A DNA stretch of 64,000 bases from Allomyces macrogynus ATCC 38327 (taxonomy: Eukaryota > Blastocladiomycota > Blastocladiomycetes > Blastocladiales > Blastocladiaceae). Position numbers and translations under genes: made by a program. Below the pieces are notes generated by a model. It was not told the DNA's origin and searched no databases. It saw only the letters and a list, made by a program, of their open reading frames with translations. This document shows positions 21,699 to 33,726 of this stretch, piece after piece. The stretch covers positions 259,704 to 323,703 of the forward strand of contig GG745374.1 of NCBI GenBank assembly GCA_000151295.1. Reading direction: 5' to 3'. Within the stretch, counting starts at the first letter, position 1. Each line of letters opens with the position of its first letter.

Positions 21699-22156
21699 AG
21701 AGATGCGGGAGTACGGCGACGATGACATGTACATAGGCTCAGACATGAAACGTGTGTTGTGTTGGGTGTTTCTGCAGTTGTTGCTGTGACGAGGCTTCCG
21801 CCCAGCTGCCTTGGCGGGCCGTGGCATGAACAGTCGAATGACGAGGATAATGACGTGGACGAGACGCTGTGGCGCCTGCCAGAGCCATCGCGGACCACAC
21901 GCAGAACTGCCGCACCTCACCGCCGAACGCCGCCACTTCGTCCGCCGTACTGCCGAATTTGGGCCGACCTTCCGCCAACCGTCCCACACCGCGCCGACGA
22001 CCGACGCCAACGACGACGCCAACGACGACGGCGACGGCGACGACGCGCCCAACTTGCTGCACTGTACGCGGCGCCGCTGCTCTGCTGCCCTGTCGCTCTG
22101 CCGGCCCACCAAGCGCACGCAATCGCCTGTATCACGCCGTAGTCGTCCTGCCCGCG
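21699..22156. other. intergenic, promoter and leader of the PKA gene
   Basis: The PKA frame is open upstream of its first ATG to about 21869 without another ATG, so a 5' exon or a non-AUG start cannot be excluded. Nothing else was seen. Confidence 0.45.
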
Positions 22157-24457
<2,301 letters not shown>

Positions 24458-25045
24458 ATGCAGCCAATAGTTTGCTTTTTTGTCTGGTTTTGCTGGCCAC
24501 CCCCCGTGTACAGGCATGTCGTCTCGCCGCTATTTTTTGCTGGCGGTCATCGACCGCATCCCCACCTCCCTCCCTCATCTACTTTTCGCTTCGCGTTTTC
24601 CCCGTGGTGTCACGCTTGTCAATGATATACAATACACACACGTGTCCACGATAGTGAGCATCGGCCACGATTTTATGCTCAAAGGTGGAAGCGGAAGAGG
24701 AGGCACTGTCGAAGTACCAGCAGTGCCAACTCGGTCAGCGCCATGGCCTTGCTGCCAGCCGATCATTCGCGGGAAAATCAGCAATTCTTGCCGTGTCGCC
24801 GGTTCCTTGCGGCCAGAGGCGGCCAGCGCGTATTGCGCTCTCATCGCGGCCGAGCAAGTGGGCGATACTGCCAGAGTGCTCCAACCCCGCGGTTCAGTTA
24901 CTTTGATTGTTGTCTAGCAACGGATTGTGATCTGGAATCGGATACATTTCTTCACTATTTCAGGACCTGACAGACGGGGATGCTCTGTCTGGATGCCCAT
25001 CTGCTTCGTGACCCACACGAGCCATGCGTGGAAGAAATGTAAGAA
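24458..25045. other. intergenic, no supported gene
   Basis: 3' flank of the PKA gene, with T-rich patches just after the stop codon. The open frames are short and featureless. Confidence 0.45.
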
Positions 25046-25489
25046 ATGATGTGGAGTAGTGTGCAAGCCTTGAACGCCAACCCTCCGATGCTCTCTGCAC
25101 CGTCAAGCAGAATCTTGCCGACGAGCAAGCAACTGTTTAAGTTGCGTATGGGGACCTGTGAGGCCATTCTCGATTCGACAGCTCGTCCGTTTGCCCATCT
25201 GACGATGCCGCTCCTGCAGGGGTTGCCGATCGACGATTTCGGCCTGTTTACGTTTGGACTGGACGATTCGCGCGGAACAGAGGACGTGCTCATAGCCCTC
25301 ATCTCCTGTGTGCCAAGCGTGCTCACTCTCGACCTGATGAACAACTTTCGTCTGGAGCCGGCCATGCTGGCGCTACTTGTGCCGCACCTGCCCAGGCTCC
25401 GCCGGCTGACGCTGCGGGGCACGGGCATTCACGAGTCCTGGGCATTGTGTTATCGCCAAGCCAATCCGACGCTTGAAGTGGAGCTTTGA
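25046..25489 (+). CDS. short LRR-like protein or fragment
   Basis: A 147-residue frame with regular leucine-rich segments (VPSVLTLDLMNNFRLEPAML, LVPHLPRLRRLTLRGTGI). It resembles the C-terminal LRR part of the F-box/LRR family seen at 6.9, 33.7 and 62.7 kb, but has no F-box-like start and only about a fifth of the usual length. It is probably a detached remnant of a family member, though a small real gene is possible. The first ATG of the frame was taken as the start. Confidence 0.42.
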   Translation: MMWSSVQALNANPPMLSAPSSRILPTSKQLFKLRMGTCEAILDSTARPFAHLTMPLLQGLPIDDFGLFTFGLDDSRGTEDVLIALISCVPSVLTLDLMNNFRLEPAMLALLVPHLPRLRRLTLRGTGIHESWALCYRQANPTLEVEL

Positions 25490-26224
25490 AAATGAGGAGT
25501 ATCCGCTGGTGGGTCTGGGAGCACCTAATGTTTGTAACAATGCGAATGGGTTGGGAAATTGTCGTCTCTTCGTATTTTAGCCGCGAAAGATTGACGTTTG
25601 AGAAGCAGCAAGCCCGGACTGACTCTTAACACTTGGCCTGCCGTCTACAGAAATCGTTAGATCTGAACAAACGAATGCACGTGCCTGTCCCCCAGCCAAG
25701 TCGCACTCTCGGACCGATCGCGCATCGTCGTTTTTGGTCGCGTCACTTCAACAACAGATTGCTCACCTGTCTTTTTCTCACTTTGCTTGACAGCGAGGAC
25801 GCAGATGATGGTTTTGCGCGCTCGAGTAAATTATGCAGCTTAAAATGGCCAGCACAGCACAATGTGATGCGTGATGGAACAGCGCCACATCACATTGAAT
25901 CATGGCCACATCGACCATGCATGTCTCTGCTTCCACATTGAGTCCAAGACCAACGCAGCACATGGCCCACGCCGGCCCGCAACCCAAGCAGCACAACGAG
26001 TACGAGCGTCGCGAGTACTAGCGCAGCGAACGCGTGGCAGGCATGTTGCGATCAACTCGGAGTTGATCCCACGTTGACGGCGACACCTTGAGAATCGCCG
26101 CCGTTTTGTGTGAGCGCTGACACGTCTGTCATGCTTGAATTGGCCATTTTCCTTTATGTCCAATCGATATGATTATCACACATCCCAGCTTGTATCCGTG
26201 CACACAATGTATTCATTTCGCCCT
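25490..26224. other. intergenic, no supported gene
   Basis: AT-richer than average. It lies between the LRR fragment and the 3' end of the ketoacyl-ACP synthase gene. No repeat, RNA or open frame could be supported. Confidence 0.45.
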
Positions 26225-27720
26225 TCACACTCCGTTAGTATCGGGATGCGCAAATACAAGACTAGCGTTGGTTCCGCCAAACCCAAACGAGTTGGACATG
26301 ACAGCGGCCATATCCGGTTTCGGGACCGCAGTGAGCGGCGTCAATTGGAACCCGTCAGCCTCTGGGTCCGGGTCGTGCAGGTTCAGTGTTGGCGGTACGA
26401 TGCCCTTCACACAATCTTATGTCAGCGCCTTGTCCACCTAGAAAAGAAGGGGGGAGTTTGACCACGTACATGGTGCAAGGCCAACACCGCCCAAATGGCT
26501 TCGACGGCACCAGCGGCGCCCAGCAGGTGACCTGTTGCCGACTTGGTCGCGGCAATCTGGATCTCCTTCGCGCGTACATCGCCAAACACGGTCCGGATCG
26601 CCCTCAGCTCCGCGACATCGCCCTGCTCAGTCGACGTCGCGTGCGTGTTGATGTGTGCGACGACGCTGCGGTCCGTGATCCCACGCAACGCCTGTTCCAT
26701 GGCGCGTGCAGCACCGCGGCCGTCGTCGGGCGGCGCCGTGATATGGTGCGCGTCGCACGACGTGCCGTACCCGGCAAGCACCGCGTATACTTTTGCGCCA
26801 CGCGCACGAGCGTGCTCCAAATCTTCGAGAACCACAACGCCAGCGCCCTCGCCCATGACGAACCCGGCGCGCTTCTGGTCAAACGGCCGGCTCGCGGCAG
26901 GTGGGTCATGGTTGAAGGCGGTGCACAGCGCCTTGGCACGCGCGAACCCAGCGAGCGAAATCGCATTGATCGTCGATTCGGCGGCACCCGCGACCATGAC
27001 GTTGGCGTCGCCGTACTGGATCATGCGTGCCGCGTCGCCGATAGCGTTGGCGCCGGCTGCACACGCGGTCGCGACGCAGTGACTTGGGCCTTGGAACCCG
27101 TGCGTGAGCGAGACCCATCCGGCGGCCAGGTTGACGAGCGCTTTGGGTACTGCAAACGGCGAGATTTTGCGCGCTTGACGCGCGGCGAGGTGCAGAGCGG
27201 TCGCGGAAAAGTCGTCGACGCCGCCAATGCCGGAACCAATCATGACGCCCTAGGATGCGACTGGTCGGTGGACGACAAACGAGTAGAGAGCGGAGTCCAT
27301 CGGATCGTACGGTTGCTTGCCTGTCCCGTTCGGACGTCGGGTGCCATTGCGCGTCGTCGAGCGCTTCCTTTGCGGCTTTGAGCGCGTGCTGGATGAAGAG
27401 CGACGTCTTGCGGTCGTCCTGCGCGGCGCGTCGCATTTCCATCAGATGGTGCTTGCTTGTCCACCGGGTAGCGACCGCGGAATTCGTACGCCTGGGTTCA
27501 TAAACGTGCTTGGGTCAAGCTGGTCGCGCGGAACGACGCCGGCGACAGTGCACGGCACCTGGTCGAGGAACGGCAGGTCCTTGGTGTGCTGGTTGGTCTT
27601 GAGATCGACGATTCCGGATTGGCCGGCCAGGAGAGCCTTCCAGGCGGTTTGCACGCCGACGCCGAGCGGGGTGACGAGGCCGAGCCCGGTCACGGCAATA
27701 TTGCGCGCCGATGGGATCAT
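26225..27720 (-). CDS. CEM1: mitochondrial-type 3-oxoacyl-ACP synthase (KAS II)
   Basis: Exons on the minus strand: 27720–27490, 27451–27311, 27249–26470 and 26404–26225, all in phase, 443 residues. The protein starts almost directly with the thiolase-fold motif NIAVTGLGLVTPLGVGV. The active-site Cys lies in VATACAAGANAIGDA, the first His in NTHATSTEQGD, and the Lys/His pair in KSATGHLLGAAGAVEAI. GVMIGSGIGG spans the second intron, and SNSFGFGGTNASLVF closes the fold. All catalytic residues of the condensing enzyme are present, so it should extend acyl-ACP in type II fatty-acid synthesis, which in fungi is mitochondrial (Cem1) and feeds lipoate synthesis. No clear presequence precedes the fold. 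An in-frame ATG at 27840 would add 40 residues that do not look amphipathic. Intron 1 (38 bases) is unusually short and its acceptor is uncertain. Confidence 0.92.
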
Positions 27721-28590
27721 GGCACACGTTGGATCGGAGCGGTCCGGCGTTCGGGTGGGCGGCAGGTTGCAGCTGGGCAGTTGCAGTTTGTTGTTGCTGG
27801 CTCCGTCAGGGTGGGTCAGGGGCAACGGTGGGTAGAGCAACCCGCCGATGTAATGCAGCCGTGCGGTGGGGTGCGGTGGGGCTAATTCGATAGGTCCACG
27901 TGGATCGGTCTACCACACGGCTGCGCCGCGCCCCTGACGTGGTCGCACCGCATCTCCGCGTCAACATCCCTGATCGCTCAAAGCAACTGCTTCTCCAGGA
28001 ATAAAATCCATTGTTTGGTTTGGAATATTCATGGTAAAGATGCTGCACTCGTACCCGTTTGAGGACGAGGAAGTCGTCGTGAGATTGCAGCCGCTCATAC
28101 TTAACTGCGGCTGTTCATGTCAACCTGTCGACTCGCGAAGTACAAGTCGAGGGGGCTCATTCGACAGGTGAAGACCGGTGAAGGCGACTGGAAGTGAGCC
28201 CATGAGATTTCAATAGCTCCAGGATCCCGTCCAAATCGAACACTTCCTCGCGCGAGAACCCACTCGTCCTTATACCGCACGTGGACTGGTGCTTTCACGA
28301 GCACGGGTGGAGAGGTTGGAGAAGAAGAGTGACCGTTCAGTCGCGCGCGAATGTCGCGAGCGAAAAGATGCGAGTTGGAGACATTGCGAGCGGATTGTAC
28401 TCCGAACCATAGCCTTCATGCACCAGAGGCGATTCGGCGGTTCGAAGACGGTTCGGCACATCTCTGTGCACGTCTCTTGCAGCCATTTCAAGCAAGAAAA
28501 ATGCGAGCCGAGGGCCCACAACAGATCTCTCGTGACTGTTCAAGCAAAAAGATCAATCGCCGCTTGACGTGATTCAACTCAAAAAGTGAC
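27721..28590. other. intergenic, no supported gene
   Basis: Promoter region of the minus-strand synthase gene, then anonymous sequence up to tRNA-Arg. A direct repeat of GTGCGGTGGG lies at about 27862–27881. A 55-codon frame from 28031 is too short and featureless to call. Confidence 0.4.
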
Positions 28591-28662
28591 GAGCGAGGAG
28601 GGGTTCGAACCCTCGACCTTCTCCTCCGGAGGGAGACGCCTTAGCCACTAGGCCACACGCCC
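28591..28662 (-). tRNA. tRNA-Arg, anticodon CCG
   Basis: The 72-base minus-strand sequence starts GGGCGTGTGGCCTAGTGGCT. It has anticodon stem TCTCC/GGAGA with loop CTCCGGA (CCG at 34–36) and T-arm GAGGG-TTCGAAC-CCCTC. The acceptor arm has one G·U pair and one T·T mismatch. A T5 run within about ten bases downstream is a Pol III terminator. It reads CGG, a common codon in this GC-rich DNA. Confidence 0.92.
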
Positions 28663-28901
28663 TTGAATCCCATAGTTATGACATAAATCATCACCGACCC
28701 GACGTCTGATCTCAAGTGGGCGCGACAGCGAGCGCGACGGCGAGTTCGACGATCTCCCGCTGCCGTTCCACCAGGTGGAGACGGTGCGCGGAGCCGGCAC
28801 GGTGATCGACGAGTGGCCGGGCACGCTGGTGGCGACTGCTTACAGCGATCTGTGCTACTGTCTGGAGTGGCGCCACGACATGGACGTGACACAATTGCAC
28901 G

Positions 28902-29102
28902 CTGCAAGTGTACACGAACGATTCTCTTGACGCGGCGGCTGGCCAGGGCGGCGCGGGCGTGCTTTTCCCGGGGCCCAACGAACGCGCCGTCGATGTGCGC
29001 CTGCCGCCGGGTCATCTATCCTCGACGCGTGCCGAGTTGTTTGCGCTCCTGGTCGCGGTCGATCACGCGCCGGTGGGGACGCGGCTCGACGTGCGGCGCT
29101 GA
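28902..29102 (+). mobile_element. RNase H-domain remnant of a retroelement
   Basis: The translation LQVYTNDSLDAAAGQGGAGV…STRAELFALLVAVDHA matches the first half of the type I RNase H fold as found in LINE-type retrotransposons (first catalytic Asp position YTNDS, where YTDGS is usual, and the Glu of TRAELFALLVA). It stops at TGA (29100–29102) before the second Asp. The canonical first Asp appears shifted or lost. A protein-like stretch in another frame from about 28730 to 28900 may be the preceding linker. It lies about 240 bases from the 5' end of tRNA-Arg. Confidence 0.6.
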
Positions 29103-29992
29103 CGACACGCAGGACCACTACCTCGCTTGCCAGCGCAACGCGGGCGACTGAGAGCGCGTCATTATGCAACGTCGCGCCGGCGTCGCTGCCGCTATCAGTT
29201 GCGGCACGGTCTGGGCGACCTTCCCATCCGGTTTGCGCAGTGGCTGCTGCCACACGACCCGGGCCCAATCCACCTTCGCCGTCTCGCGCCCGCGGCGATC
29301 ACGCGCGACGATGTAACCCGGTGGAGAGAGTTGTTCCCGACCGCCGCCCAAGCTGCGGGTGGCAACGCCGCCCAGCAAACGCCAACCGAGATGTGCCCGT
29401 CCAAGCCCCCCCGGCCCTCCGTCGCCACGGCGCGCCACGGGGCGATCATAGCGCCGTGCGTGTGTGGCGTCACTCTCTCGCCAGTTGCCATGCGCGGCTC
29501 TCGACGCGCCAACGCGTCGCGGATATCCTCCGCGGCGCCGATCCATCGAAGTTGACGGGTTGGTCGGGTGGAGGAGGCTGATGAAGCATTCTGGACCGCG
29601 TGTCCGGGGCCGCCTAAGGCGTCCCCTTTCATAGCGCTCCGTACGCTCCTGATGAGTCTCGGGTTCAAGTCCCGGTGGGCAAAGGGTTGGACGGACCATG
29701 TAAAAGCGAGCCACCACCGCAGTCCTTCGGGTGGCCTGTTGCAAGTCTTGTTTCACAGATTTGAGTCTCCTAGCAGCAGAGTTTGCAAAGAAGCCTATCC
29801 TCTAGACCACACGCGGCGTGTGATTCAAGGCCTTGGCAAAGTATCTCTGGCGCTTGTGTGATTGGTGCCTGCTTCGGAGCCTGTTCACGTCATCTTGTCC
29901 ATTCGCTGGGCTCGAAAGGACCGGAAATGAACGGAAAAGCACACGCACGACATTGGTATTGACACAGGCACGTCCTTGCCTCCAGAAATACT
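29103..29992. other. possible retroelement-derived or anonymous sequence
   Basis: Frames are open on both strands (for example 29127–29555 plus, 29118–29756 minus) with no recognised domain. A tRNA B-box-like motif GGTTCAAGTCC lies at about 29662–29672 next to a strong hairpin, but the region does not fold as a tRNA by eye. It could be the 3' part of the RNase H-bearing element. Confidence 0.3.
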
Positions 29993-31746
29993 TCACACAA
30001 CCATCGCCTCGGCCGGCAGTGCGGCCGTTGACGCTGTCGCGGCTGTTGACACTGTCGTGGCTGCAGCCGCGATCGTGGCCTGCAACCTTTCAACCATACT
30101 AGCTTTCCACGACTGGAACCGGTGGAACCGCTGCGACTCGCGCGGGTCGACGAGCGGGACCATATTGAACGACCCAAATCCCGGCACGTTTTCCAGCGGC
30201 GCAGGCGGGGCCGCGGGCGCAGCAGGCACTTGTACCGCTGCAGTCCCAGGTGCAATCCGCGGCCGACGCGGCCGCGACGGGGTCGCTGCCGACTCCGTCG
30301 CCGTAGTTGCGACACGACGCGCGTGTGGCGTGGGCGTCCCCGTCGGTGCCGCCACGTCCATTACTGCGTCATCGGGCGCAATCGCGTCCGGCACAATCAT
30401 GGCGCGCGTCGTGGGCGTCAGCGGCGTCGACGGCCCGCTGGTCGGCGTTGCTGCCGACGCGGTACTCGCTTGTCGGCGGGACCGCCCGCAGCCGCAGTTT
30501 CGACGGCACGTGCGGCGTCTGCGGCGCGCGCCGGCTGGGCGTGGGCGCACCCGACTGCTGCATCCGTTCCTGCAATCTGGTCCCCGGAGTCGCTGCCGCC
30601 GCCGATCTGCGCATGACGGGCACGATCACCGCAATTGCCCTCGGCGGCGTCCGCGCCACCGGTCTCGAGCGCGACGCGAGCACGTCCATCGCGTGCGACT
30701 TGCCCGCAAGCCACGGCGACGTGCGCCGGAGCGTGGGCGTGTCGTCGGCAGCGTCAGGTTCAAGCGTAGGGGTCGCAAGTTGTCGGGATTGCCGGCCACG
30801 GAGCGGCGACTCGCCGTCGTCGGCGACCGAGTCGGACGCAACGTCGAGCTTGATGCGCTTCACATTCGACCGCGAGCGGGTCAGGGAGAGCGACGGCGGC
30901 GCGAGCGGGTCCGTGTCTCTCAATTCGTCGGCGTTCTCCTTTTCGAGCGTTCCATCATCGGCGGGCTCGCGCGCGCGCTTTTTCGGGGTCGAGGGGGACG
31001 TCATGCGCTCGAGCAGATCGGCGCAGTCGAGCCGCGTGCGCGCAACGATCGCGTCGAAGGAACTGAGCGGCAGTTTGGCGACTTTGGCAAAGGATGCCTT
31101 GGACGGGGCCGACTAGCGAAACGTTGGGAAAGCGTGAGGACAGCGAACGGTAAAACCTGAGCATCATAAACGCAAGCACGGACCTTGGTCGCCTCCGCAA
31201 TCAAGTACGTCGCGGCCAACTGGTACTTGAAGAGCGACGCCTCGTCAAGCGACGTCTGTATCCTCGGAATGGTGCCGTCCTCGCGCAACTTCTGCGTCGC
31301 GTGCTGCACCATCGCGTCAATCGCGCGCAGCGGAATCTGCGTGGCACCGACGGCTACCAGAGCCATGTTCAGCTGGTTGCCGCTAGCCGCATCTCCAGCC
31401 GTGCCCGAGGTCGACGACACCGTGTTGCGCAGCGACGCCATGGCCTTGCTGAAATCCTGCTGCTGCTTCTTCGTCTTGACCTGCAGGTCCTTGGAGTCGC
31501 TGAGCGGGACCGCATTTCTAATCGGACCGTCAGGGTCAGCATCCATCGTCCAGGATGAAGTGGGGAGGCAGGTCTGAGCGCGACGCACTCGCTAGCGGCC
31601 AACGACAGGCATGCACGCAGCAGAAACGGGTCGCTCGCCTTGGCTGACCCGACCTTGGCAACGTAGACGCGCAGGAGCTCGGCGGCGCGGTCAACGACGC
31701 CGTCAGGTACTGCGCGCGCGGCCGGGATTTGGTCGAACGGGTTCAT
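29993..31746 (-). CDS. ORC6: origin recognition complex subunit 6 (Orc6)-like
   Basis: Minus-strand exons 31746–31589, 31517–31184, 31112–30551 and 30468–29993 keep phase and give 509 residues. The N-terminal half is helical and follows the Orc6 layout of two TFIIB/cyclin-like repeats: VVDRAAELLRVYVAKV … LRACLSLAASE, then LFKYQLAATYLIAEATK … FAKVAKLPLSSFDAIVAR. A basic Ser/Pro-rich linker with SP/TP sites (TPKKRAR, TPTLRRTSPW) suits CDK control. The last helix FHRFQSWKASMVERLQ resembles the short C-terminal helix of Orc6 that contacts Orc3. Intron 1 has a CTGAC branch site. Orc6 is part of the complex that loads MCM helicase at origins. The assignment is from layout and weak motifs. The third intron is the least certain. 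Confidence 0.72.
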
Positions 31747-32159
31747 CGAGGAGTATTGAGGTATTGGCCGACGAGCTTCGAGTCGCTGAAGAGCGAAGAG
31801 CGCAGCGAAAGAGGGTATGGAGCTGAATGTCGCGCTTGTTAAAATGCAGCTGGTTGGGCGAGTCGAGTGTTGCCGAGCGTTGAGGAGGGTTAATCGACAA
31901 GGATCTCGACGAAGGCATAAGGACGACGACAGAGGCGGACTTCCTGCCCTGATATAATATCCGTCAAGTCTGTCAGGACCACGACGAGATTGTGTCATTT
32001 TCTGCCGCAACAGAGGCGTGGAGATGCTCACAACAGCGGCAGCTCGTCGCAAGTTTGCCGGGCAGTACTTTGTCGCCGATAAATCGAGCCTATATTACAG
32101 GGCGTGCTCCACAACCACAGCACGAATTTCAGCAGCATCGACTGCGCGTCCACCCCGAC
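31747..32159. other. intergenic between TFIIE-beta 3' end and ORC6 5' end
   Basis: Both neighbours read leftward, so this holds the TFIIE-beta 3' flank and the ORC6 promoter. AT-rich patches (GATATAATATCC at about 31953, CTATATTACAG at about 32090) are the only promoter-like signals. Confidence 0.45.
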
Positions 32160-33251
32160 CTACGACGCGCCCAACGGGCCTGCAGCGTCGGTGCCGAGCA
32201 AATGGTGCGCGTTTTGGTACTTGTACTTGCGCTTGCTCTCCTTTTGCTTCTTTTCCTTTTTCTTGACCTGCCGCTTGATGTCGGCCGCCTCGCTGCGTGC
32301 GATATTGGCTACATGAATGGATCCGCGTTAATTTGCTGAACTCCTACTTGCCAGGGATCCTGCGCGGAGCGTACCCTTGTCGAGCTCGCGCTCCAGCTCC
32401 GTGTCGTCTGGCACCTTCGCCGCGAAAAACGCCTTTTTGAACTCGTCGGCCATGGTAAACGTTTCGGATTCGGACGGCGGCCATGGGTTCTGAATCACGC
32501 TGACGGGCTCCTTGCTCCCTTGCTGCTTTTGCACGAGGAAGATGAGCTGGTCCTTGGCGAGCTCCTAGCGGGTGGAGAACGTCCGTGATGAGCCGAAGAA
32601 TAGACGGATGTCGTTGATTCGACGCGGAAAGCGACGAATGAAGCGGACCTGAAGCAACGGCACGACCTTGATGTTCGACTCTTTCAGCTTGGCCACCTCC
32701 CAAAATCCCGGCGAGGACTTAATGAGCGTGAGCAGATCCTCCTTAGTTCGAATCGTGAATTTTGGCTACAAAGGCAGAGCGTGGAGTGGATGAGCGAACC
32801 ACCGCAAACACCAGCGCTCACGGGAGACGGGAACACGAACCCGATGCATGTACGAGCCGGTCTTGGTGTCGTAGGTAAATTCCTCGTCCTCGGTCAGCGC
32901 AATGTGCACGCTCGGGTGCCGTTCGAGCTGGTAGTCGCTGGCGATATTGAGCTGCTCGTAGGTCATAGGCCCGTCGTGTTTCTGTGCGTTTGCCATGCGG
33001 TTTTGTCAGGCCCGTGCCTCGTTTCCGTGCGCCAACAAGAAAAAAAGGCACCACGGCCTGACCTTCAGCGCATCCTTGACCATGATCAAGGCCGTCTGCT
33101 CGCGCTCCGACATGCGCTGCGTAATCACCGACGGCGTGGACCCGGCGGTTGGCAAGACGACGCCCGTGTCGGCCACAGGGACGGCGCGCGTGATCGTGGG
33201 CTGCGCGCGCATGCGCTGCATGTAATCGCTGGTCTTGAGGAACCCAGACAT
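32160..33251 (-). CDS. TFA2: TFIIE beta subunit (general transcription factor)
   Basis: Minus-strand exons 33251–33063, 32981–32841, 32765–32649, 32564–32375 and 32308–32160, all in phase, 261 residues. The order of motifs follows TFIIE-beta. A first winged helix (MTYEQLNIAS … HIALTEDEEFTYDTKTGSYMH) is followed by the FKPKYN-like start of the second (RPKFTIRTKEDLLTLIKSS) and a block matching VDEEFKKLW (FTMADEFKKAFFAAKVPDD). It ends in a basic helix DIKRQVKKKEKKQKESKRKY followed by QNAHHLLG, equivalent to RRFKTHNEHL. With TFIIE-alpha it recruits and regulates TFIIH in the Pol II preinitiation complex. It is divergently transcribed from the gene at 33727, with a 475-base shared upstream region. 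Confidence 0.9.
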
Positions 33252-33726
33252 GGTTGCGCTGGTGGTGATGTTGGAGGTGGACGGTGCGTGGGGTTGCCGG
33301 TCGCTGGCGGCGCCGGGGTTAAACAGTTCTGACGTGCAAGAGCCGAATGCGCCGAGTGCTGCAGAGGATTTGGAGCCGGTTGATATTATGAACGTTGCGG
33401 AGCATAACGACATGGAGTGGCCAGCATCGCCAAAGCCGTCGCCCAGTCGCCCAACGAAACGAACGAGGCAAGGACGCGAACACAAATGACGTGGTGCGGT
33501 GGATGCGGTAGAAGCCGTCACGAGCGTTTGTGTCAATCGTCCTCCAGACCGCGTCCAGTCTTCCCCTGTTGTTGCTTCAAGGCCAACCACGAGCACCAGG
33601 AGACGAAGAACCTGGCAGACAATTTTATCGCGCGTGTCGTCGATTGAGCCGTTGCTTGACCATTGACGCGAGCTTAAGTGCCTGCATACTATTCCTATCG
33701 TTCTGCTCTGCGCAAGATTCCGCACC
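33252..33726. promoter_or_regulatory. divergent promoter region (TFIIE-beta / F-box-LRR gene)
   Basis: The start codons of the two neighbours face away from each other 475 bases apart, so both promoters must lie here. No TATA box was recognised. A small plus-strand frame (33235–33489) is not supported. Confidence 0.5.

Noticed and set aside
28730..28900. Protein-like stretch (ERDGEFDDLPLPFHQVETVR) before the RNase H remnant
   Set aside because: Possibly part of the same retroelement, but no reverse-transcriptase motif is visible, so it was not called separately.
29645..29680. Hammerhead-ribozyme-like core CTGATGAG
   Set aside because: The second conserved core (GAAA with a closing stem) is absent at the needed distance.
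29590..29700. tRNA-like segment with B box GGTTCAAGTCC and a D-arm-like hairpin (GGGGCCGCCTAAGGCGTCCC)
   Set aside because: No 5' acceptor strand pairs with the 3' end, and no anticodon arm of correct size could be drawn. At best it is a decayed tRNA or SINE piece.
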